Below are positions 1 through 4,922 of a stretch of 8,640 nt of DNA, one piece after another. Source of the stretch: Collinsella sp. (lineage in GTDB: Bacteria; Actinomycetota; Coriobacteriia; Coriobacteriales; Coriobacteriaceae); NCBI GenBank assembly GCA_019419405.1, contig DYAA01000218.1, positions 1-8,640 on the forward strand, in the 5' to 3' direction. The notes below the pieces were generated by a model. It was not told where the DNA came from and searched no databases. It saw only the letters and a list, made by a program, of their open reading frames with translations. The position numbers were made by a program, and so were the translations under genes. The stretch's first letter is position 1. Every line of letters begins with the position of its first letter.

Positions 1-843
1 GGATGCAGCCCCGCCCAGCAGGCACACCCCCTCGCGCCCGCCAAAGTCGACGCCCACGACCAGGCGCACGTAGCCGATCGCAACCGCCATCGATGCAAAG
101 GAAACCAGCCACGAGCCGACAAAAATGCCGGCCAGCGACGCCGTCTTGGAAAGACCGCCCACGCAGCGGCGCGCGCCGAGGCCGGACAGATTGGGCTGCA
201 AATCGACGACGCTCAAGGCGGCAAACTCGGCAGACATCATCGCGACCAGGCCAAAAAGCGCGTAATAGTAGATGACCGTGCCATCGGGCGTGGCACGAGT
301 CAGGCTCACGCGGCGGGTTCCGCCCTCGAGCGACAGAGCGCGCGCAACCGCCTCCGGGTCGGCGAGCGCCGCCGGGTCATCTTGAGCAATCTGGGCCATG
401 AGCTCGGCATTTTGCGTATACGAGCTTGCCACCGTTTCAAGGATGCTGCGGTCGGTAAGCACCGACGAGGCGCGCGAGCTGTCGTAACTCGATAGCAGCG
501 TGAGCCTGGGCGTGCCCGCGGCATCAACCGTATAGATGCCCGCGACCTCGCCGGCCTTGAGCGCTTTGCGCGCGGCAGCCAAGTCTTCGTACTCGCTCAC
601 ATCGAGCAGCTGATCGTCGCTTGCCTTGGCAAGCGAAGCTGCCACGTCCTTAAAGGTCGAGGCATCCCAGGCCTCGTCCGCCACGACGGCAACCGGCACC
701 GGGTCGACCGTGCCGTCGGAGCTGAGGTTCGCAAACATAAACATGAACATCGTGGAAAGCGCAATAGGAAAGAGAGCGCCCCAGACCCACGTGCTCGGCC
801 GGCGCAGCAGCGTCTTGACCGTGGTGATGATGGTGTTGAACAT
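1..843 (-). CDS. ABC-2 type exporter permease (partial, C-terminus off the left edge)
   Basis: This is an open frame from ATG at 843 to the window edge: 281 codons, no stop, C-terminus missing. Seen: a short basic N-terminus (MFNTIITTVKTLLRRPS), a first membrane helix at about residues 18-39, a hydrophilic domain of about 150 residues (41-188) that is presumably extracytoplasmic, a second helix at about 190-212 (IYYYALFGLVAMMSAEFAAL) and a third at about 238-260. The interhelix stretch contains RRCVGGLSKTA. This is the layout of ABC-2 exporter permeases of the bacitracin/linearmycin/Na+ efflux type, which form the membrane channel for an ATPase like its neighbour. The start follows the ATPase stop by 9 nt, with GGGGGCGG as a possible ribosome-binding site, so the two are almost certainly co-transcribed. 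Substrate unknown. A second permease gene beyond the edge would be typical but cannot be seen. Confidence 0.82.
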   Translation of the reverse strand, partial: MFNTIITTVKTLLRRPSTWVWGALFPIALSTMFMFMFANLSSDGTVDPVPVAVVADEAWDASTFKDVAASLAKASDDQLLDVSEYEDLAAARKALKAGEVAGIYTVDAAGTPRLTLLSSYDSSRASSVLTDRSILETVASSYTQNAELMAQIAQDDPAALADPEAVARALSLEGGTRRVSLTRATPDGTVIYYYALFGLVAMMSAEFAALSVVDLQPNLSGLGARRCVGGLSKTASLAGIFVGSWLVSFASMAVAIGYVRLVVGVDFGGREGVCLLGGAAS

Positions 844-852
844 GGCCGCCCC

Positions 853-1791
853 CTAGTCGCGCAGCTCGCGGCCGGTGATCTCGAGGAACACGTCGTTGAG
901 GGTCGGCGGTTCGGAATAGATGCGGCCGAGCGGCACGTCATGCGAGCGCAGCGCATCGAGAATGTCCGTCAGGTTGTGCGGGCTCGCTTCGCACGAAAAC
1001 GTGAGCTGTCCCGCCGTTGCCGAAAGGTCCAGAACGTGCGGCAGGCTTGCGACGGCACCGAGCGCCGCACTCGGAACCTCGCCGACCTCGATTACAATCT
1101 TCTCGCCCATCTGAATCATGCGCTTGAGCTCGTCGTTAGTGCCCTGCGCCAGCACGCGCCCACCGTCCATGATCATGATGCGGCTGCAGATCTGCTCGAC
1201 TTCCTCCATGTAATGGCTGGTATACACCACCGTGGCGCCCTCGTCGCGCAGGCGGCAGATGCCCTCCAGGATGGCGTTGCGGCTTTGCGGGTCGACCGCC
1301 ACCGTGGGTTCGTCAAAAAAGATGAGCTCGGGCTTGTGCGCGATGCCGCAGGCAATGTTGAGACGACGCGCCAGGCCGCCCGAGAGCTTGCCGGGGCGGA
1401 ACTTGGTAAAGTCGCCCAGGCCGACAAAGTCGATCGCCTCGTCCACCAGCGCGCGGCGGCGCTTGCGGTCGTTGACGTAGAGACTGCAGAAATAGTCGAT
1501 GTTTTCGCGCACGGTGAGCTCGTCAAACACCGCCACCTGCTGTGGCACCACGCCGACGCGACGCTTAAGGTCGTAGCGGGTGGGCGTCATGGGCTCGCCG
1601 AACAGCTCGATGGTGCCCTTGTCGTAAGCGAGCAGCTGCAGGATGCAGTTGATGGACGTGGTCTTGCCCGAGCCGTTGGGGCCCAGCAGGCCAAAGATCT
1701 CGCCAGGGGCAATACTCAGGTTAAAGTGGTCGAGCGCGATAAGATCGTCGTAGCGCTTGACGAGGTTTTCGACGTGGACGATATCTGTCAT
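853..1791 (-). CDS. ABC transporter ATP-binding protein (drug/Na+ efflux type)
   Basis: A 312-residue ATPase that would power the adjacent ABC-2 permease. Motifs in order: Walker A GPNGSGKT (37-44), Q-loop VVPQQ (Q84/Q85), signature LSGGL (136-140), Walker B LIFFDEPT with catalytic E161, D-loop VAVDPQSRN, and switch histidine H193 in YTSHYMEEVEQ. A C-terminal domain of about 100 residues follows, as in CcmA/NatA/LnrL-type exporter ATPases. I chose the ATG at 1791 (MTDIVHVENL) over an upstream in-frame GTG at 1857. It fits the family N-terminus and has AGAAGGG upstream at suitable spacing, whereas the 22 extra residues look non-conserved and the GTG has no ribosome-binding site. The stop TAG sits 9 nt before the permease start. 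The gene is divergent from a histidine kinase/response regulator pair, which suggests regulation by that pair. Signature residue 5 is Leu instead of Gln. Confidence 0.93.
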   Translation of the reverse strand: MTDIVHVENLVKRYDDLIALDHFNLSIAPGEIFGLLGPNGSGKTTSINCILQLLAYDKGTIELFGEPMTPTRYDLKRRVGVVPQQVAVFDELTVRENIDYFCSLYVNDRKRRRALVDEAIDFVGLGDFTKFRPGKLSGGLARRLNIACGIAHKPELIFFDEPTVAVDPQSRNAILEGICRLRDEGATVVYTSHYMEEVEQICSRIMIMDGGRVLAQGTNDELKRMIQMGEKIVIEVGEVPSAALGAVASLPHVLDLSATAGQLTFSCEASPHNLTDILDALRSHDVPLGRIYSEPPTLNDVFLEITGRELRD

Positions 1792-2002
1792 GAGGCGGCC
1801 CTTCTGTTGGTCGTGGCCCGGTACGATTGCATCATCGCAGGAGAGGACGGCGCGCACCAGTGAGCTTTGTCACGAGTGCGAGGGGGCAGAGGCGAAACCC
1901 CCGCTCGCGCGAGCGATCGACGCCGCTTTGCCGCGCGGGAGGAATGTCACGGTTGCCCCGGGCGGCGCCTCCCCCGCGCGCAGCATCGCGTACAATACCC
2001 AT
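1792..2002. promoter_or_regulatory. Divergent promoter/operator region between exporter and two-component genes
   Basis: A GC-rich spacer of 211 bp between the ATPase start (minus) and the kinase start (plus). Seen in it: a perfect 14-bp palindrome CGCTCGCGCGAGCG at 1902-1915, an imperfect GC-rich inverted repeat CGCGCGGGAGG (1932-1942) with CCTCCCCCGCGCG (1968-1980), and a clear -10-like hexamer just before the kinase start. I found no convincing -35/-10 pair for the minus-strand exporter. Such spacers in kinase/regulator-exporter modules usually carry the regulator's binding site. The palindromes are candidates for that role, but this is inference and GC-rich DNA makes chance palindromes common. 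Confidence 0.45.
1991..1996 (+). promoter_or_regulatory. -10 element TACAAT of a likely leaderless kinase promoter
   Basis: TACAAT matches the TATAAT consensus at 5 of 6 positions and stands out in a very GC-rich stretch. Its last base is 6 nt from the A of the kinase ATG at 2003. A transcript starting at the usual distance would therefore begin at or next to the start codon, giving a leaderless mRNA. This agrees with the lack of any Shine-Dalgarno sequence before that ATG. The place of a -35 box (about 1968-1973) reads CCTCCC, unlike TTGACA, so the promoter may need an activator. Confidence 0.5.
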
Positions 2003-3148
2003 ATGAACAGGCTTTTCGACAAATCGATTGTGCTGGCGTGCTGTATTGCGGCCGCCATGGGTCTTGCCGTGGACGCTCGTCTGGTTGTGGCGTTTTGCCT
2101 TGGCGTTATGGCCACCTCGGCGTCGGAAGTCGCACGAGAAGAACACGCCCATCGCGCGAGCGAGGCCGCGAGCTACGCTTACATCATCGCTGCCGTCTTC
2201 GTGCCGCCATTTATGCCGTTCGCACCCCTTGCCTTCTATGACATCGCGCGACGCGTGCGCCGTGAACGCATCTGGCCCGCGCTGGCGATTGGCGCCGTGT
2301 TTGTCTGCGCGCTTGTCGCGGACCTTCGTGGCGGCGTGCTCACCACCCGAACGCTGTTGCTAACCGCCATCCTTTCGATCGCTGCCGCGTTGCTGTCGCT
2401 GCGCACCGCGCAGCTGGAGCGCGAACAGGATCGCATGCGTCGCACCCGCGACAAGCTGCAAGAACGCGCCCTGGTACTCGAGGCACGCAACCGCGACCTC
2501 GCCGACCGCCAGGACTACGAAGTCGAGCTCGCAACGCTCGCCGAACGCGCCCGCATCGCGCGCGAGATCCACGATAACGTGGGCCACCAGCTCACGCGCG
2601 CTTCGCTCCAAACCGAAGCCTTGCGCGTGGTCCACGCCAACGAGCCCGGCGTCGCCGCCGATTTCGCCGATGTCAAACGCACGGTTGACGAGGCGCTCCA
2701 GCTCGTGCGCGCCAGCGTCCACGCGCTCAACGACAATGCAACCAACCTCTCCGTGCAGCTCGAGCGCATCGTTGAAGGCGTACGCTCGGACAGCGGCCCA
2801 CAGATTGAGCTTGAAGTTTTGGCCGAGCATGCGCCCGCCAACGTCGCCAACTGCTTTGCGGCGGTCCTGCGCGAGGCGCTCTCCAACACCATGCGCCACG
2901 CTTGCGCCCAGACCGTCACCGCACGATGCATGGAGCATCCGTCGTTTTACCAGCTCATCGTTACCGACGATGGCGTGGGCGAGGTCCAAGCAATCGGCCG
3001 TGGCGCCGCGGAGGGCATGGGGCTCGCCTCCATGCGCGAGCGCATCGAGGCGCTTGGCGGCACCTTCACCGCCGGTCCGCGCGCCGGCGCCGGCGGCTGG
3101 CGCGTGTTTGCCACCGTTCCCAAACAGCAAGGAGATGAGGACCGATGA
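2003..3148 (+). CDS. Membrane sensor histidine kinase (HisKA_3 / NarL-partner type)
   Basis: A 381-residue kinase. The N-terminal part has about four to five hydrophobic segments (roughly 8-20, 25-40, 58-78, 93-107, 117-133) with only short loops, so it probably senses a ligand in the membrane or through the partner exporter. A coiled-coil-like linker follows (138-180). The dimerisation box is ARIAREIHDNVGHQL with phospho-accepting H190. The ATPase domain shows the N-box REALSNTMRHA (E291, N295), G1 box DDGVG (322-326) and G2 region GMGLASMRERIEALGG (338-353). Start choice: the frame is open upstream to 1757, but that region overlaps the divergent ATPase gene and lacks membrane or domain signal, so the ATG at 2003 (MNRLFDKS) is preferred. 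The stop codon overlaps the regulator start as ATGA. Signal unknown; by analogy with LnrJ-like kinases, perhaps an amphiphilic toxin or antibiotic. Confidence 0.92.
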   Translation: MNRLFDKSIVLACCIAAAMGLAVDARLVVAFCLGVMATSASEVAREEHAHRASEAASYAYIIAAVFVPPFMPFAPLAFYDIARRVRRERIWPALAIGAVFVCALVADLRGGVLTTRTLLLTAILSIAAALLSLRTAQLEREQDRMRRTRDKLQERALVLEARNRDLADRQDYEVELATLAERARIAREIHDNVGHQLTRASLQTEALRVVHANEPGVAADFADVKRTVDEALQLVRASVHALNDNATNLSVQLERIVEGVRSDSGPQIELEVLAEHAPANVANCFAAVLREALSNTMRHACAQTVTARCMEHPSFYQLIVTDDGVGEVQAIGRGAAEGMGLASMRERIEALGGTFTAGPRAGAGGWRVFATVPKQQGDEDR

Positions 3149-3774
3149 GGCTCATAGTTGTCGATGACGACCACTTGGTAGTCGATTCACTCAAGATTAT
3201 CCTAGGCGCCCAGCCGCAGATCGAGGTGGTGGGTACCGGCGCCAATGGCGACGACGCGGTCGCGCTCTACGCTGAGCACACGCCCGACATCGCGCTGCTC
3301 GACATTCAGATGCCGGGGCGCGACGGACTTTCGGCGGCACGCGAGATCCTTGAGCGCGACCCTGCGGCGCGCGTGGTGTTTCTGACGACATTCTCGGATG
3401 ACGAGTACATTGTGTCGGCGCTTAAACTGGGCGCCCGCGGCTATCTGATCAAAACCGATGTCTCCGCCATTCCACCGGCGTTGGCGCAGGTCATGGACGG
3501 TAAACGCGTGCTCGAGGGTAAGGCGATCGAGGATGTCGACTTTGATGGGGCGGACGCTGAAGCCGGTGCGACCCGCCGGCCCGCGGCCTTTGCCGGTCTG
3601 ACCGACCGCGAGTTCGAAGTCGCCGAGCTCATCGCCCGCGGTCTCGACAACAGGGAGATCGCTGCCACCGCCTATATGGGCGAAGGCACCGTGCGCAACC
3701 ACATCAGCTCGATCCTAGCCAAAATGGGCCTGCGCAACCGCACGCAGATCGCCATCGCCTACCTGCGAGGGTAA
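3145..3774 (+). CDS. NarL/LuxR-family response regulator
   Basis: A 209-residue DNA-binding regulator that would accept phosphate from the preceding kinase. The receiver domain (1-120) has the acidic pocket D7/D8/D9, phospho-acceptor D53 in LLDIQMPGRDG, switch T81/T82 and conserved K103. A linker of about 25 residues leads to a LuxR-type helix-turn-helix (about 146-209), starting LTDREFEVAELIARGLDNREIA and with the recognition helix region GEGTVRNHISSILAKMGLRNR. The start overlaps the kinase stop (ATGA). AAGGAG at 3129-3134, 10 nt upstream, is the ribosome-binding site and lies inside the end of the kinase gene. Likely target: the divergent exporter promoter and its own promoter (inference from position). 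Confidence 0.94.
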   Translation: MRLIVVDDDHLVVDSLKIILGAQPQIEVVGTGANGDDAVALYAEHTPDIALLDIQMPGRDGLSAAREILERDPAARVVFLTTFSDDEYIVSALKLGARGYLIKTDVSAIPPALAQVMDGKRVLEGKAIEDVDFDGADAEAGATRRPAAFAGLTDREFEVAELIARGLDNREIAATAYMGEGTVRNHISSILAKMGLRNRTQIAIAYLRG

Positions 3775-3834
3775 TTACCCAACGGCCGACCGCCCCGGCA
3801 TAGCAAAATGGCTGCTAGCGATTTAATACCATTT

Positions 3835-3988
3835 CAAAACTAAGCCGGTTTACGGGGCTAAACTCAGGACCCCCATCCATACCCGCGTTTTCTGCAAAAT
3901 GACGACTCGTCTACCTGCGGTTTTATTTTCACGCTTTTCGGTATGGTTGGGGATTCGGAATCCGGCCCCGTAAACCGGCATAGTTTTG
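3835..3988. repeat. Palindromic element, unit A (154 bp)
   Basis: The outer arms, 24 bp each (3835-3858 and 3965-3988), are inverted repeats with one mismatch. The shared arm core is GCCGGTTTACGGGGC. Inside them is a weaker pair (CCCCCATCCATACCCG against CGGTATGGTTGGGGA), so the whole unit can fold into one long hairpin. The apical part holds TCTACCTGCGGTTTT (3910-3924), which recurs in units B and C. The unit has the same length and arm family as unit C. Homology with C also continues just outside both arms (CCATT on the left, TTCG on the right), so the element is slightly larger than the palindrome. Confidence 0.85.
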
Positions 3989-4028
3989 TTCGAGCGACCA
4001 CGGCAAGTGTCTCCGAAAGCCGCTTCAA

Positions 4029-4056
4029 GCCAAAAACGATCCGTTTTCCTCCGTCC
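4029..4056 (+). repeat. Direct repeat in the gap after unit A (copy 1)
   Basis: This 28-bp stretch, containing CCGTTTTCCTCCGTCC, recurs at 4269-4295 after unit B with about three differences. Copy 1 includes a small inverted repeat AAAACG-ATC-CGTTTT (4033-4047). It lies outside the palindromes, so the repeated unit of the array seems to be palindrome plus linker. No copy is seen after unit C. Confidence 0.7.
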
Positions 4057-4080
4057 CCAAGGGATCAGCCGGAACCGCTT

Positions 4081-4240
4081 GCCACGAAATCGGCCCATCT
4101 ACTACGTTTGACTCGATACCCCTGACCATACCTTCGTTTTGAGCAAAACCGCAGGCGTTCTACCTGCGGTTTTCATTTCGCATTGCTTGCCGTGGTCGAG
4201 GGCTGCCGCCTAAACGTAGTAGATGGGCCCATTTCGTGGC
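4081..4240. repeat. Palindromic element, unit B (160 bp), with unrelated arms
   Basis: Arms of 29 bp (4081-4109 and 4212-4240) are inverted repeats with one mismatch. The left arm begins GCCACGAAAT and ends CATCTACTACGTTT. This arm sequence has no visible similarity to units A and C, yet overall length, nesting and the core TCTACCTGCGGTTTT (4159-4173) are retained. The apex is a perfect 11-bp stem-loop. The unit therefore looks like a variant of the same element class with exchanged arms. Confidence 0.85.
4145..4173. terminator. Terminator-like hairpin at the core of unit B
   Basis: AAAACCGCAGG, a 7-nt loop (CGTTCTA) and CCTGCGGTTTT form a perfect 11-bp stem flanked by A and T runs, so it reads as an intrinsic-terminator-like structure on both strands. 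The T run is only four bases, which makes it weak by classical rules. Matching but less perfect hairpins occur at the cores of units A and C. It lies between two convergent operons, where a bidirectional terminator would make sense; that role is inferred. Confidence 0.45.
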
Positions 4241-4268
4241 AGACGAGTCACGCGATAGCCCTCGCGAG

Positions 4269-4295
4269 GCCAAAATAGTCCGTTTTCCTCCGTCC
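4269..4295 (+). repeat. Direct repeat in the gap after unit B (copy 2)
   Basis: This is the second copy of the linker motif (27 bp), sharing the exact block GTCCGTTTTCCTCCGTCC except for its first base. It lies 29 bp after unit B, against 41 bp for copy 1 after unit A, so the linkers differ in length and are not recent exact duplicates. Confidence 0.7.
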
Positions 4296-4333
4296 ACGGG
4301 AGTTAAAGGGCTGTTACGGATATGCTGCCATTC

Positions 4334-4487
4334 CAAAACTACGCCGGATTACGGAGCTAAAGTCGGAGCCCTCATCCATACCCCCTATTTTTGAAAAACA
4401 ACAGGCTATCTACCTGCGGGTTTGTTTTTGCGATTTTCTGTATGGTCGGAGGTTCGCTATCCAGTCCCGTAATCCGGCATAGTTTTG
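4334..4487. repeat. Palindromic element, unit C (154 bp)
   Basis: Arms of 21 bp (4334-4354 and 4467-4487) are inverted repeats with one mismatch, at the same arm position as the mismatch in unit A. The arm core is GCCGGATTACGG, against GCCGGTTTACGG in unit A, with the matching change on the other arm. Inner arms CCCTCATCCATACC and GTATGGTCGGAGG are also paired. The core TCTACCTGCGGGTTT (4409-4423) sits in a hairpin flanked by A-rich and T-rich runs. Left flank CCATT and right flank TTCG are shared with unit A. Confidence 0.85.
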
Positions 4488-4502
4488 TTCGCAGCGGCAC
4501 AA

Positions 4503-4552
4503 CCGCGCGCTCACGCGCGGGGCCGGCGGAGCATTTTTGCCCCGCCGGCCCC
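4503..4552 (-). terminator. Tandem GC-rich hairpins, likely end of the hydrogenase operon
   Basis: 4519-4532 and 4539-4552 form a 14-bp stem around a 6-base loop (AAAAAT on the minus strand). The only imperfect pair is A-C when read on the plus strand but a G-U wobble when read on the minus strand, which favours a minus-strand RNA. An alternative hairpin CCGCGCG-CTCA-CGCGCGG (4503-4520) overlaps its foot. It begins about 20 bp after the echF stop. No good U tract follows on either strand, so termination may need a factor, or the structure may protect the mRNA 3' end. Confidence 0.5.
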
Positions 4553-4573
4553 TATTCCAGTTCTACCCCTGCG

Positions 4574-4915
4574 CTACTCCGGCTTGGTTTCTACTGTGGG
4601 AGTCTTGTCCGCTGCGACTGGGGTGCGGGCGGTGTCCATAGTCAGGCAGTGCTTGGGGCAGCTCTCGATGCACTCACCGCACACCACGCAGGCATACGGG
4701 TCGATCGACCACGTTCCGCCCTTGCGATCGACTGCGAGCGCGCCCGCCGGACAGCGACGCGCACACATGCCGCAGCAGATGCACGCGTCCATGTCGTTGA
4801 CGATATGCCCGCGCAAGCGCTCGGGTGCCGCGAGCTTCTCCTGCGGATAGCACACCGTTACCGGCTGCTTGACCATAGAGCCCAAGGCCGTCTTGGCAAA
4901 TGTCAGCAAACTCAT
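4574..4915 (-). CDS. echF: Ech hydrogenase ferredoxin-like subunit EchF (two 4Fe-4S)
   Basis: This 113-residue electron-transfer subunit of a membrane-bound [NiFe] hydrogenase lies on the cytoplasmic side, where it would take electrons from reduced ferredoxin and pass them to the EchC cluster. Two complete 4Fe-4S motifs are visible: C45-C48-C51-C55 (CICCGMCARRCP) and C76-C79-C82-C86 (CVVCGECIESCP). An N-terminal stretch of about 40 residues precedes them, as in HycF/NuoI/EchF proteins. The short C-terminal tail (about 92-113) is rich in Thr, Pro and Ala. The ATG at 4915 is 7 nt after the echE stop, with GGAAAGG in the echE end as ribosome-binding site. It is the last gene of the operon, matching its place in known ech clusters. 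Confidence 0.88.
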   Translation of the reverse strand: MSLLTFAKTALGSMVKQPVTVCYPQEKLAAPERLRGHIVNDMDACICCGMCARRCPAGALAVDRKGGTWSIDPYACVVCGECIESCPKHCLTMDTARTPVAADKTPTVETKPE

Positions 4916-4922
4916 GCCGCGC

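Larger units (their letters stand above)
3775..4573. other. Intergenic region between convergent operons, filled with palindromic repeats
   Basis: About 800 bp separate the regulator stop from the hydrogenase operon end, so both flanking operons converge here. I see no credible gene: open frames in it are short, cross the palindromes, lack ribosome-binding sites and have no family character. AT content is visibly higher than in the genes. The content is three imperfect palindromes (3835-3988, 4081-4240, 4334-4487), a direct repeat in the two gaps between them, and GC-rich hairpins at 4503-4552. The stretch 3775-3834 has only a weak hairpin (about 3806-3824), so a terminator directly after the regulator is not obvious. 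Confidence 0.8.

Noticed and set aside
940..1863. Long plus-strand open frame of 307 codons opposite the ABC ATPase
   Set aside because: It is antisense to a gene with all ABC motifs, its product shows no domain or membrane pattern, and it has no supporting start signal. Long antisense frames are expected in GC-rich genes.
1757..2002. N-terminal extension of the kinase to a start at 1757
   Set aside because: The frame is open, but the added 82 residues overlap the divergent ATPase gene, look non-protein-like and would precede the natural membrane N-terminus.
1944..2006. Small leader peptide (20 codons) ending in ATGA at the kinase start
   Set aside because: GGGAGG sits directly against its ATG, too close to work as a ribosome-binding site. 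The likely transcription start is downstream of it.
2360..3130. Minus-strand open frame of 256 codons opposite the kinase
   Set aside because: It is a shadow of the kinase gene, whose H-, N- and G-boxes are clear. The antisense product has no recognisable features.
3850..4125. Short open frames across palindrome unit A (82 codons minus, 60 codons plus)
   Set aside because: They run through inverted repeat arms, have no ribosome-binding site and show no family resemblance.
3835..4487. CRISPR array
   Set aside because: There are only three units, each about 155 bp and internally palindromic, with divergent arms. There are no short identical repeats with unique spacers of similar size and no cas genes.
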